A stretch of 64,000 nt of DNA from Nodosilinea sp. WJT8-NPBG4 (GTDB taxonomy: Bacteria; Cyanobacteriota; Cyanobacteriia; Phormidesmidales; Phormidesmidaceae): the NCBI GenBank assembly GCA_019359285.1, contig JAHHHQ010000053.1:45131-109130 (forward strand), in the 5' to 3' direction. Shown here piece by piece: positions 8,844-16,964 of this stretch. Made by a program: the position numbers and the translations under genes. Position 1 is the stretch's first letter, and each line of letters begins with the position of its first letter. The notes under the pieces were generated by a model. The model worked only from the letters and a program-made list of their open reading frames with translations, had not been told where the DNA came from and did no database searches.

Positions 8844-8861
8844 GGCAAACGGCCGTTTGCC
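8844..8861. repeat. 18 bp perfect palindrome GGCAAACGGCCGTTTGCC
   Basis: The sequence is identical to its own reverse complement and is set in GTAGGGGCAAACGGCCGTTT, the kind of short palindromic repeat seen in many copies in cyanobacterial genomes. No second copy was seen in this window. It could also be a dyad operator. Confidence 0.45.
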
Positions 8862-8921
8862 TCCAACCGAATTTGTGCCACCCTTCAGCAATGCCAAATC
8901 TATAAAGCACCAAAACTTTTC

Positions 8922-8950
8922 TTGACTAAAACTGGTGCAATTGCTCTAAT
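8922..8950 (+). promoter_or_regulatory. Sigma-70 type promoter for the 9021 gene
   Basis: TTGACT (8922-8927) and TCTAAT (8945-8950) are separated by exactly 17 bases. Each hexamer differs from consensus by one base. The start codon lies about 70 bases downstream. Confidence 0.6.
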
Positions 8951-9020
8951 GTGAACTACCCTTGGGCAGACCAATCTTCAGGCTTCTTTTTCGTTCTTAA
9001 ACGCCCCTTCTACCGTCATC

Positions 9021-9692
9021 ATGAACGTACCCTATTCTCCCGAATCTGCTTATCCTGGAGCCGTGGCTCCAGAAGCACCCCAGGGCAGCCGTCAGGCTCC
9101 TTCGGTGCCGATCTCGGTGTACCGCGAGCTAGCCACAGAACTGCGCGCTACCCAGGGCATGGTCGATTCACTGACCCAGCAAAATCAGCAGCTCAACCAG
9201 CAAAACCAGGTGCTGCGCCAGGAAATGATTCGCTTTGCGGACTCGGCAGCTCGCCTTAAGCAGGCGATCGAGGTCAGTCAACCTCAGGCGATCGAGCCGG
9301 AGAGCATTGTCCGCCCTATCACGACTTCGTTGGGCGTTGAGGCCCCGGCGATGGCCGCGACCTACTCTATGGCTGAAGAGCCTCCGGCTTCTCTACCAGA
9401 ACGGCTATCAGAGTCTATGGGAGAAGGAGTATCGACCCTAGCCAGCCAGTTAACGCAAATGGTGAAGCCCAAGGCAAAGAAAGCGCCCAAAATGCCGCCC
9501 AAACGGTCCCAGGCAGCGCCTCAGCGGCTTTACACCGAAGAGCGGATCGATGCTAGCCGTCCTAGTCAACTGAGCCAGAAATCGTCGGACTTGAGCGGGC
9601 TATGGTTGGCTGCAACTATCCTGCTGATCGTGATCAGTGCTTTTGGGGCCGGTTTCTTGATTATGAAGCCGCTGCTGGGCAATTCTCGTTAG
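9021..9692 (+). CDS. Coiled-coil protein with C-terminal membrane anchor (hypothetical)
   Basis: A 223-residue protein of unknown function. Residues about 32-80 form a Gln-rich heptad stretch (DSLTQQNQQLNQQNQVLRQEM) likely to be a coiled coil. A Pro/Lys-rich linker (KPKAKKAPKMPPKR) follows, then one transmembrane segment near the C-terminus (LWLAATILLIVISAFGAGFL), leaving a short tail. The layout suggests a tail-anchored protein whose coiled coil lies in the cytoplasm. A clear promoter precedes it, and glnB follows about 150 bp downstream with its own NtcA promoter, so co-regulation with nitrogen control is not shown. I do not recognise a named family. Confidence 0.7.
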   Translation: MNVPYSPESAYPGAVAPEAPQGSRQAPSVPISVYRELATELRATQGMVDSLTQQNQQLNQQNQVLRQEMIRFADSAARLKQAIEVSQPQAIEPESIVRPITTSLGVEAPAMAATYSMAEEPPASLPERLSESMGEGVSTLASQLTQMVKPKAKKAPKMPPKRSQAAPQRLYTEERIDASRPSQLSQKSSDLSGLWLAATILLIVISAFGAGFLIMKPLLGNSR

Positions 9693-9756
9693 AACGCTGA
9701 ATTACCGTCTATAGCTCGCTTTTCTAGCCGCTTTGGCTCTGCTCACCTGACTTTTT

Positions 9757-9800
9757 GTAGCTGACAATACAGTATTGTAGGGGTCAGGCCCGATACACAT
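9757..9800 (+). promoter_or_regulatory. NtcA-activated promoter of glnB
   Basis: GTA (9757-9759), eight bases, then TAC (9768-9770) is a perfect NtcA consensus GTA-N8-TAC. A -10-like TACACAT follows at 9794-9800 after 23 bases, the spacing known for class II NtcA promoters. No -35 box is needed in such promoters. The glnB start is about 46 bases further on. The sequence match is direct; regulation by NtcA is inferred from the known behaviour of cyanobacterial glnB. Confidence 0.8.
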
Positions 9801-9845
9801 AGACCGAAGCTAAGAGATATCCGCTGAAGCACCCTGGTTTGATCT

Positions 9846-10184
9846 ATGAAAAAAATAGAAGCTATTATCCGCCCCTTTAAGCTTGACGAGGTCAAGATTG
9901 CTCTGGTCAATGCCGGCATTGTGGGTATGACCGTTTCGGAGGTGCGCGGCTTTGGTCGCCAAAAAGGACAGACCGAGCGCTACCGAGGCTCGGAGTACAC
10001 CGTTGAATTCCTCCAGAAGCTCAAGATTGAAATTGTGGTCGAAGAGGCCCAGGTCGACACTGTAGTTGACAAGATTATTTCCGCTGCCCGCACTGGCGAA
10101 ATTGGCGACGGTAAAATCTTCGTCAGCCCCGTCGATGAAATCATCCGCATTCGCACCGGGGAGAAAAATACCGAGGCCGTGTAG
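9846..10184 (+). CDS. glnB: Nitrogen regulatory protein P-II
   Basis: P-II is the trimeric sensor of ATP/ADP and 2-oxoglutarate that controls nitrogen assimilation in cyanobacteria through NAGK, PipX and transporters. The 112-residue length is canonical. The T-loop has RYRGSEYTVEF with Ser49 (the cyanobacterial phosphorylation site) and Tyr51. The nucleotide-binding KIEIVVEE and the C-terminal signature ISAARTGEIGDGKIFV are intact. The gene is single, with an upstream NtcA box and a strong terminator just downstream. It stands alone, as is usual in this phylum, and is not linked to amtB or glnA here. Confidence 0.98.
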   Translation: MKKIEAIIRPFKLDEVKIALVNAGIVGMTVSEVRGFGRQKGQTERYRGSEYTVEFLQKLKIEIVVEEAQVDTVVDKIISAARTGEIGDGKIFVSPVDEIIRIRTGEKNTEAV

Positions 10185-10213
10185 CTCAGGCCCAGACGCT
10201 AATGTCTCGATTC

Positions 10214-10239
10214 AGGCGCAGCCTAGGCTGCGCCTTTTT
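10214..10239 (+). terminator. Rho-independent terminator of glnB
   Basis: A perfect 11 bp inverted repeat, AGGCGCAGCCT directly joined to AGGCTGCGCCT (10214-10235), is followed by a run of T. It lies 30 bases after the glnB stop. Confidence 0.85.
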
Positions 10240-10465
10240 CATGCCCGTTGACAGCTATTGACCTACTTAGAGCCCGCTCTACCGAGTAGAGGTTCGATTA
10301 CGCTGGTGGATGAATTGTTGCGTATCTTTCTTCAAATTGCGCAGCGGTTGAGATTGGCCCTCTACGGCCTGCTCGGGGTGATGGTTTGGGACAGGGGCGA
10401 TCGCCCTCAGATAAGATGCTTAATAGCCCAGCTAACCCGTCCCTTGCTGGCGGAGAGAACTGCCT

Positions 10466-11797
10466 GTGTATCAGCCTCAAACAGAGCAAGAGCAGCAAGT
10501 TGAGAGTGTCCTAGCCCCCTTTGGGCGGTTTGGGGTAGAGCTGGGTCTAGAGCGCATTCAGCGATTGCTGGGAGCGTTGGGTAATCCTCAGCAACGGGTG
10601 CCGCTGGTGCATGTGGCGGGTACCAACGGCAAAGGGTCGGTGTGTGCCTACCTGGCGGCAGTGTTGGGAGCAGCGGGGTATCGGGTAGGGCGCTACACTT
10701 CGCCGCACTTGGTGAGCTGGCGAGAGCGCATTGTGGTCAATGGGGAACCCATTGCGGCTCAGGATTTGGTTGCTCAACTGAAGCAGGTGGTGGCAGCCAT
10801 TGACCCATCCCAACCCTCACCAACTCAGTTTGAGGTGTTTACTGCGGCGGCTTGGCTGCACTTCGCCGAGGCTGAGGTAGATGTGGCGGTGATGGAGGTA
10901 GGGCTGGGGGGGCGACTCGACGCCACCAATGTGGTGGACGTGCCCCTGGTGAGTGTGATTACCTCCCTCAGCCGCGAGCACTGGCAGCGCCTTGGCCCCA
11001 CTCTGGCGGACATCGCCCGCGAAAAGGCGGGGGTGCTAAAGCCGGGTCGTCCCGCAGTGGTTGGCCCACTGCCTGCTGAAGCGGAGGCGGTAGTGCAGGC
11101 TCGTCTAGCCGAATTGAGCTGTCCGGCGGTGTGGCCTGCGCCCGCCGTTTCCCTGGGAGAAAGGCAGGCCCGCTATGGCAGTGGTGACGAAACCATTACC
11201 TATCCCCTGTCGCTGTTGGGGGAGCACCAGCTCACCAATTCGGCGATCGCGATCGCCACCCTGCTTAGCCTGCGCGCTCAGGGCTGGACCATTACCGACG
11301 ATGCGATCGCTCAGGGCATGGGCCAGGCTCGCTGGCCCGGACGCTTGCAGTGGGTGGCCTGGGGGCAGGCCGCTGAAAAATACCCGCTGCTAATCGACGG
11401 GGCCCACAACCCAGCAGCGGCTGAGGTGCTGCGTCAGTATGTGGATAGCTGGTGGGCCAGTCAGGCTGAGAAACCAGCGGGGACAGCGTGGCTGATGGGA
11501 ATGCTCTCGACCAAAGACCACCGCGATATTTTTGAGGCTTTGCTGCGGCCAGGGGATGTTCTGCATTTGGTGCCTGTGCCAGGGCATGAGACGGCAGCAC
11601 CGGAGGAGCTGGGGGCGATCGCGCGATCGGTCTGCCCCGACCTGGCCCAGTGCGAAGTCCACAATTCTCTCAGGGATGGCCTGATCCACCTTGGTCAGAC
11701 CCCAGCTCGCCTCAAGGTGCTGTGCGGTTCGCTATACCTAATTGGCCACTTTCTCGCCACCGAGCACTACGAGGATGGCGAAGGGCAGGGGCGATAA
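10466..11797 (+). CDS. folC: Bifunctional folylpolyglutamate synthase/dihydrofolate synthase
   Basis: FolC adds L-glutamate to dihydropteroate and tetrahydrofolates in an ATP-dependent step. The 443-residue protein has the Mur-ligase fold: P-loop HVAGTNGKGSVCAYL, RYTSPHLVSWRERI, the conserved FEVFTAAAWLHFAE and GLGGRLDATNVV, and the C-terminal domain with LLIDGAHNPAAAEVL. The start is GTG at 10466, supported by GGAGAG 8 bases upstream. It converges on the metallophosphoesterase gene, with 60 bp between stops. A cyclo-ligase for folates lies at 51 kb but is not linked. All key motifs are intact and the call is secure. Confidence 0.95.
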   Translation: MYQPQTEQEQQVESVLAPFGRFGVELGLERIQRLLGALGNPQQRVPLVHVAGTNGKGSVCAYLAAVLGAAGYRVGRYTSPHLVSWRERIVVNGEPIAAQDLVAQLKQVVAAIDPSQPSPTQFEVFTAAAWLHFAEAEVDVAVMEVGLGGRLDATNVVDVPLVSVITSLSREHWQRLGPTLADIAREKAGVLKPGRPAVVGPLPAEAEAVVQARLAELSCPAVWPAPAVSLGERQARYGSGDETITYPLSLLGEHQLTNSAIAIATLLSLRAQGWTITDDAIAQGMGQARWPGRLQWVAWGQAAEKYPLLIDGAHNPAAAEVLRQYVDSWWASQAEKPAGTAWLMGMLSTKDHRDIFEALLRPGDVLHLVPVPGHETAAPEELGAIARSVCPDLAQCEVHNSLRDGLIHLGQTPARLKVLCGSLYLIGHFLATEHYEDGEGQGR

Positions 11798-11857
11798 AGC
11801 AGTGCGGGAAAGGGATGATAGCCTAACAGCTATACTCCGGACTGCTTCCTTGTCCGC

Positions 11858-13726
11858 TCATTGGCCCACGACAAACTCATCAAACTTCACTACCGCTGAG
11901 TTCGGCTCCCGAGTGTCGAAGTAATAGCTGCTGATGGTGCCGGTACCCGTGTCAAACACGCTAAAGGCGGTGATGTCGTTGCTGGCCAAGTAGGGCAGTG
12001 GCTGGCCGCTGTCGTCTTGCAAGGGAGCGATCGTAGGCACTACGGGTTCTAGACCGTTGGGGTCACCCTGAGCTATGTAGTCGCTGGGGGAATAGGTCAC
12101 CGCTGAACCTGCTATGGTCTCGGGGGGGACAGGGCGAGATTTATCTTTCCAGAACGCGCCGTAGGAATTGCCTACGTTAGAGGTCTCGAGGTAGTAGGTG
12201 CCCTGGGGCGACACAAAGCGGTTCCATAGGTGTGAGTGGCCGTAGAAGACTAGGTCTACCTCGGCCTGCTCCAGCAGGGGCACCAGATCGCGGGCGATGT
12301 AGTCGCCGTCGCGGGGGTACTCATAGCGCACAGCGGTGAGGCGGCCAGAACTGTCGCGATCGTAGCGGCGCACCGGGTTGGTGAAGGCGGGCACAACGTT
12401 GTCGCCCAGAGTGTGGGGCGGGTGGTGCAGCATCACCACCTTGTACTTCGCCTGACGAAAGGTCTCGCTGGCCAATTCCTGCTCCAGCCACTGATACTGC
12501 AAGCTCCCCCGCTCAATGGGTTCAAAAATGTGTTGGCCGTGGCCCCAATTCTGCGGCGTGCCCAGGTCTGCCTCGCGCTCTTGGTAGCGGCCTCGTGTGG
12601 TGGCATCAAGGTTGTAAGGCCGCCAGATCTGCGTGACGTAGAGCGACACCAGGCGAACGTCGCCAAAGGTGGTGGCATAGTAGCGGCTAGTGGTTTGGGA
12701 GCGATCGCCGTTAGGCACCTGGGTGACCGGCAGGCTAAATAGGGCTTCGTAGGTATCGCTGTTAAAGGAATTGTCAGTAATCCACTGGTGGCGCAGGGCA
12801 GAGTCGCCAGCGGGGTTAAACAGATCGGCATTGGCCTCGTACAGCTCCTCTGCGGCCGATCGCGGTATAGCCTGGTTAAACTGCTCTCCCAGAGGAGCCG
12901 CTGGGGCAAAGCGGCCCATCACCTCGTGGTTGCCCAAAATTGGAAACAGCGGCGCGTGTTGAATAATTTCGCCGCCCCGGTAGGTTACGGTACGGCCGTT
13001 GCGCTCTAGGTTGTAGCGAGTGTTGCCCTGTAAACAGGGGAAAAAGCCGGTGCCCCGGCTGTCGTCAAACCACTCTGAAGCGCAATCGGGATTGTTGACC
13101 AGATCGCCCGCAAAAAACACCGCGTCTACTTGACCCAAAGTTTCTGCCACCTTTTGCAGGTTGGCGGCGACCATAGGCATGTTTTGGTGATCGGAGGTGA
13201 GCAAAATCTTAGTGGGCTGGCCGGCTGCGGGGGCTCCAGCGAGGGTGAATGTGCGGCTTTCGACCACGGTGCCATCGGGTCCAGTGCTGGTTACCCGATA
13301 GGGCACCCGCTGCCCTGAGGGCAGCCCTGTGACTGCGGCCTCATGTCGCCAGATCGGCCGCGCTACGGTCTGCTGTAAATCCAAAAAGTCAGGGTGATCA
13401 AGCCGAGACTGACTGTCTTCTCGGGTACGGGCTAGCTGGGTGGTAATAGCCGGGGCCCGATTGGGTAAATTAGCTTCGGGTGATTGACCGGGGGAACCCC
13501 ACCGCACCTGGTGGTTTTGACCCTCAAACTCGGTAAACCACACCACTCGCACCGCACCAGGGGTAGGGTACTGCAAAAATGGATCGGTCAAAAGTTGGGT
13601 GGTCACAGCACTGGCCTCAGGGGATGGAGCAGCAGATAACTGACGGGGCTCCAGAGCGATTAAAAGGATGGCTGTTATCACCAGCAGCAGGCCTGCCGTG
13701 AGTAGGGTCAAGTCTTTTCGCCGCAT
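11858..13726 (-). CDS. Exported metallophosphoesterase (purple acid phosphatase-like)
   Basis: The product is about 622 residues from the ATG at 13726, which opens a clear signal peptide (MRRKDLTLLTAGLLLVITA). The frame is open upstream to a TTG at 13849, which would add a hydrophobic 41-residue segment; this is less likely because it would cover most of the divergent promoter region. An N-terminal fibronectin-like domain (VRVVWFTEFEGQNHQVRWG) is followed by a calcineurin-like domain with all metal motifs: TSDHQN, FAGDLVNN, ILGNHEVMG, LHHPPHT and YGHSHLWNR. It is probably a periplasmic or secreted phosphatase for phosphate scavenging. No Pho box was identified. The substrate is unknown. Confidence 0.85.
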   Translation of the reverse strand: MRRKDLTLLTAGLLLVITAILLIALEPRQLSAAPSPEASAVTTQLLTDPFLQYPTPGAVRVVWFTEFEGQNHQVRWGSPGQSPEANLPNRAPAITTQLARTREDSQSRLDHPDFLDLQQTVARPIWRHEAAVTGLPSGQRVPYRVTSTGPDGTVVESRTFTLAGAPAAGQPTKILLTSDHQNMPMVAANLQKVAETLGQVDAVFFAGDLVNNPDCASEWFDDSRGTGFFPCLQGNTRYNLERNGRTVTYRGGEIIQHAPLFPILGNHEVMGRFAPAAPLGEQFNQAIPRSAAEELYEANADLFNPAGDSALRHQWITDNSFNSDTYEALFSLPVTQVPNGDRSQTTSRYYATTFGDVRLVSLYVTQIWRPYNLDATTRGRYQEREADLGTPQNWGHGQHIFEPIERGSLQYQWLEQELASETFRQAKYKVVMLHHPPHTLGDNVVPAFTNPVRRYDRDSSGRLTAVRYEYPRDGDYIARDLVPLLEQAEVDLVFYGHSHLWNRFVSPQGTYYLETSNVGNSYGAFWKDKSRPVPPETIAGSAVTYSPSDYIAQGDPNGLEPVVPTIAPLQDDSGQPLPYLASNDITAFSVFDTGTGTISSYYFDTREPNSAVVKFDEFVVGQ

Positions 13727-13881
13727 TGTTTTCAGCCTTTGTGGGTAGAGCCTCGACAGCCCTAGCGTAGCGGCAAATAACGACAATATAAAAACTGTCT
13801 GCCCACTGATAACACTCTCTAAAACATGTGTCACCTTTAAGAACGTCAAACGCTAACATTTACCAGCGCAAAACAACGGGC

Positions 13882-14754
13882 ATGGGTATGACATTTCCTT
13901 TCAAACTCAGGGTGGGTCAGCGCTCTCTCCGGTGGTCGGGGGGTGGATTGCTGGCGCTACTCTCCATTGGGCTGCACGGTGTGCTGCTGGCTTGGCCGAT
14001 GCCCGAGTCTAGCCCAGAGGACCCAGAGAGTTTGCCGGAGAGCCTGCTCGAAATCCCCGCTCCGACTACGACCGTAGGTGTGCTGCGGCTACCGACGGCC
14101 GTTAAGCCTGCCGAAACTGTTGCGGCCGCTCCAGCCCCTCAGTCGCCCCAAGCCCCAGCTTCCAAAGCACCGCCTGTCGTCCGCTCCGCTCCGCCCGCTG
14201 CTCCACCTCCAGCCCCCTCGCCAAATCGAGTTGAGCCGGTAGAGGCTAAGCCGCCTGCCCCCCCTACGGATGTTGTTGACCTGGAGCCGGTGCCCGCAGA
14301 GCTACCGCCCGCGACTCTTGACGAGCGCCTGCGTGATTTAGGGCAGTACCAGTTTAATCAGCAGGCTAAGTCACTAGTTGCTGATGAGGTGGCCTTTCAC
14401 ACCGCTGTGGTGCCGGGGTGGTTGGAGACAGAAGGGCAAGGTTTAGGCGACAGCGAGATGCCCATGCTAGGGACCAAACTCGCCCCTTTGCAGGTCACCT
14501 ATCCTCTGGCCAGCTGCCTGACGCCAGCCCCTGCTGAAGGGCTGGTTGGGGTGATTGTGAACACTGCGGGACAACTGGTAAAAGAGCCAGTTTTGCTCGA
14601 CAGCACAGGCTATACAGTGCTAGATGAGAAAGCACTAGAACTGGCCCTACAGCGCAGCTTTGACCCTCAAGCTGGAGGTAGCCCTCTCCCCAACCCTCGG
14701 GCCCATTGGCTGCCAGTGCAGGTGCAGTACGACGGCGCTAACTGTAGCTCTTAA
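13882..14754 (+). CDS. TonB-like energy transducer protein
   Basis: The 290-residue product has a short cytoplasmic N-terminus, one membrane anchor (LLALLSIGLHGVLLAWPM), a long Pro/Ala-rich periplasm-spanning spacer (about 70-145, rich in APPAAPPPAP), and a compact C-terminal domain (about 205-288). That domain has GLVGVIVNTAGQLVKEPVLL and DEKALELALQRSF, typical of TonB C-terminal domains. TonB couples the proton-motive force to outer-membrane receptors for siderophores or cobalamin. No exbB, exbD or TonB receptor is nearby. The ATG at 13882 is chosen because upstream codons do not look coding; MTF two codons later is also possible. It is divergent from the phosphatase gene. Confidence 0.75.
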   Translation: MGMTFPFKLRVGQRSLRWSGGGLLALLSIGLHGVLLAWPMPESSPEDPESLPESLLEIPAPTTTVGVLRLPTAVKPAETVAAAPAPQSPQAPASKAPPVVRSAPPAAPPPAPSPNRVEPVEAKPPAPPTDVVDLEPVPAELPPATLDERLRDLGQYQFNQQAKSLVADEVAFHTAVVPGWLETEGQGLGDSEMPMLGTKLAPLQVTYPLASCLTPAPAEGLVGVIVNTAGQLVKEPVLLDSTGYTVLDEKALELALQRSFDPQAGGSPLPNPRAHWLPVQVQYDGANCSS

Positions 14755-14847
14755 GGTATTCTTAGCCTTCCTCCCCTTGGGTAGAGGCGTGGAAGAGCAA
14801 CCCTTGTCATAGTGGCAGGTAAGTCGATTGCCACTACTGATTTCCCC

Positions 14848-15810
14848 ATGGCTCAAGCTATCTCCACATCTAGCAATTCTGTTCAGGCGTACCTGAAAGA
14901 AATTGGCCGCATCCCCCGCCTGACCCGCGACGAAGAGATTTCGCTGGGTAAGCACGTGCAGCAGCTGAATCATCTCACTGATATATCGACCCAGCTGACG
15001 GATACCTTGGGCCGCGAGCCTTCAGAAGACGAGTGGGCCGCTGCTGCTCAGATATCGCTTGACGACTTGCATCAGCAGATCGCTGCTGGAGAGGCAGCTC
15101 GTCGCCGCATGGTGGAAGCCAACCTGCGCCTAGTGGTTTCGATCGCCAAAAAGTACACCAAGCGCAACCTGGATCTGATGGATTTGGTGCAGGAAGGCAC
15201 CATGGGCCTTCAGCGTGGAGTCGAAAAGTTTGACCCCACCAAGGGCTTTCGGTTCTCAACCTATGCTTACTGGTGGATTCGCCAGGCAGTAACTCGGGCG
15301 ATCGCAGAGAAGAGCCGCGCCATTCGCCTGCCTATCCACATTTTTGAGAAGCTGACCAAGATCAAGCGCGCCCAGCGTCATCTAGCTCAGGAACTGGGAC
15401 GCACCGCCAACCTTGAAGAAGTGGCCAACTACCTCGATATGCCTCTGGTGCAGGTGCGTCAGTTCCTGTCGCAGTCGCAGCAGCCCATGTCGCTAAACGC
15501 TTTGGTGGGCGACAAAGGCGACACCGAGCTGGCCGACATGCTGGAGGATGAGCAGGGGCGATCGCCCGAAGAATACGCGGCTCAAAATAGCCTCAAGCAG
15601 GATATATTTCGCATCCTCGATCGCCTAACGCCGCAGCAGCGAGAGGTGCTGGTGCTGCGCTTTGGCCTCGGCACTGGAGAAGGGCTATCGCTCTCGAAGG
15701 TGGGTCAGCAACTTAACGTTAGCCGCGAACGAGTGCGCCAGATCGAGCGCGACGCAATTAAAAAACTGCGCTATGCCCGCCACGATTTGAAAGCGTACCT
15801 GGCTGGTTAG
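14848..15810 (+). CDS. RpoD-family sigma factor (cyanobacterial group 1/2)
   Basis: This sigma-70 factor has all core regions: 1.2 (SVQAYLKEIGRIPRLTRDEE), 2.1-2.4 (ANLRLVVSIAKKYTKRNL, DLVQEGTMGL, FRFSTYAYWWIRQAVTRAI), 3, and 4.2 (LSLSKVGQQLNVSRERVRQIE). The length of about 320 residues, without the long region 1.1 of the main sigma factor, points to a group 2 factor (SigB to SigE type); I cannot fix which. The ATG at 14848 gives the usual N-terminus; an in-frame GTG at 14812 would add 12 residues. It is followed by a clean terminator. Group 2 factors direct stress, nitrogen, carbon or circadian responses. Confidence 0.92.
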   Translation: MAQAISTSSNSVQAYLKEIGRIPRLTRDEEISLGKHVQQLNHLTDISTQLTDTLGREPSEDEWAAAAQISLDDLHQQIAAGEAARRRMVEANLRLVVSIAKKYTKRNLDLMDLVQEGTMGLQRGVEKFDPTKGFRFSTYAYWWIRQAVTRAIAEKSRAIRLPIHIFEKLTKIKRAQRHLAQELGRTANLEEVANYLDMPLVQVRQFLSQSQQPMSLNALVGDKGDTELADMLEDEQGRSPEEYAAQNSLKQDIFRILDRLTPQQREVLVLRFGLGTGEGLSLSKVGQQLNVSRERVRQIERDAIKKLRYARHDLKAYLAG

Positions 15811-15836
15811 AAGCGAGTAACGCAATTGGCTAACAG

Positions 15837-15869
15837 ATGGGCAAGGGGATAAGTCTCTTGCCCATTTTT
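15837..15869 (+). terminator. Rho-independent terminator of the sigma factor gene
   Basis: ATGGGCAAG (15837-15845) pairs perfectly with CTTGCCCAT (15857-15865), with an 11-base loop and a T run after the stem. It begins 27 bases after the stop codon. Confidence 0.8.
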
Positions 15870-16035
15870 GCGATCCTACGGCCTTGCCATCTCTCCGGCA
15901 ACCACCAAATCGTTTGGGGTAAATATTTAAGAAATACTAACTTTGCGCCACTGCTCTTTTAGGGCTGATACTTGCATCTTAAATAGGGGATTACTAGAGA
16001 ACAACATTTTCTAGAAGCCGGAGCTGTTATCAGGT

Positions 16036-16620
16036 ATGCAATATCCCTTAGAGATTAATTTTAAGGTTTGGACGATTGCGCCTAAGATCACCGTTACAGA
16101 TGCTAACGGCAAAGTTGTGTTCTTTGTTAAGCAAAAATTATTTAAATTAAAAGAAGCGATTGGCGTCTTTGCTGACGAAACCCAAACCAAAAGGCTTTAC
16201 GACATTAAAGCCGATCGAATTATCGATTTTTCGGCTCGTTACAACTTTACAGATAGCAACGGCGCAGTGATCGGGGGCCTGAAGCGGAAGGGCATGCGAT
16301 CGCTGTGGAAAGCCCACTACGATGTTTTTGATAATGCCAGCAGTAACCTGCATATTCAAGAAGAAAATCCCTGGGTTAAAGTGCTTGATTCCCTGTTTCA
16401 AGAGGTGCCAATTTTAGGAGCCTTGAGTGGCTATGTGCTCAATCCTAAATATTTGGTAAAACGCAGTGACGGCACTGTAGTCATGCGTCTCGAAAAGCAG
16501 CCATCGTTTTTGTCTCGAAAGTTTATCGTTAAGCCCATCGATCAGCTGTCGCCTCAAGAAGAAACCCAGGTACTGCTCAGCCTAATCATGATGATTTTGC
16601 TGGAACGGGCTCGCGGTTAA
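16036..16620 (+). CDS. LURP-one-related/Tubby C-terminal-like family protein
   Basis: The 194-residue protein shows the alternating strand pattern of the LURP-one-related family, a bacterial relative of the Tubby C-terminal and scramblase fold. Blocks include ITVTDANGKVVFFVKQKLFKLKEAIGV-type repeats of strand and turn, then TKRLYDIKADRI, and the long hydrophobic C-terminal helix (QVLLSLIMMILLERA) typical of the fold core. Such proteins bind membrane lipids; no catalytic residues are expected. The ATG at 16036 lies after a GGAG about 12 bases upstream. The codon use is a little more AT-rich than its neighbours. It stands alone between two terminators. Confidence 0.72.
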   Translation: MQYPLEINFKVWTIAPKITVTDANGKVVFFVKQKLFKLKEAIGVFADETQTKRLYDIKADRIIDFSARYNFTDSNGAVIGGLKRKGMRSLWKAHYDVFDNASSNLHIQEENPWVKVLDSLFQEVPILGALSGYVLNPKYLVKRSDGTVVMRLEKQPSFLSRKFIVKPIDQLSPQEETQVLLSLIMMILLERARG

Positions 16621-16964
16621 GGCTGTAGCCGTCAACGGATCTATTTACAGCTTTAAAGCTAGACCAGGCTGACTCGGGTTAGAGGGCATTTAAGAAGCCT
16701 CAGTCCCATGCTGATCTCCCTGTTCCCCTCACAAAGGGGAACAGGGGGATTTTAACTTTTGTTATAAGAACAGAACTTTTCAAACTTCTAGAAGCAATAT
16801 CCATGCTTTGTAGGATTTTGCGATCGCTTCCCCAACGAATTGATGGCAATTCATATTTATCGAATTGCTGCGGAAGAGCTAGGATTTAGGGCTATACCAT
16901 AGAAAGACTGGGCTGATAATGCCAGTAGCTTTGGTGTTTATTAGCCCTACTTTGCCCTAATCCA
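16621..16964. other. Intergenic region between LURP-one gene and rarA
   Basis: This 344 bp stretch holds a strong terminator hairpin near 16718-16746 and no gene. The second half is AT-rich with one HIP1 site and short imperfect dyads around GAATTG; nothing else is supportable. Confidence 0.5.
16718..16746 (+). terminator. Rho-independent terminator hairpin
   Basis: CCCTGTTCCCCT (16718-16729) and AGGGGAACAGGG (16735-16746) form a perfect 12 bp stem with a five-base loop, followed by GGATTTTAACTTTT. It lies about 100 bases after the LURP-one gene. Confidence 0.75.

Larger units (their letters stand above)
8647..9020. other. Intergenic region with two repeat-like elements and a promoter
   Basis: This 374 bp stretch carries no gene. 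It contains a dispersed repeat (8662-8690), an 18 bp perfect palindrome (8844-8861) and a good sigma-70 promoter (8922-8950). The sequence between them is AT-richer than the flanking genes. Confidence 0.6.

Noticed and set aside
10285..10310. GGTTCGATTACGC resembling a tRNA T-loop
   Set aside because: No acceptor, D or anticodon stem could be built around it.
10258..10503. 81-codon plus-strand frame between glnB and folC
   Set aside because: No ribosome-binding site or recognisable sequence; it overlaps the folC start in another frame.
11820..11850. GATAGC...GCTATA hairpin between folC and the phosphatase gene
   Set aside because: The stem is only six base pairs with no T run, too weak to call a terminator.
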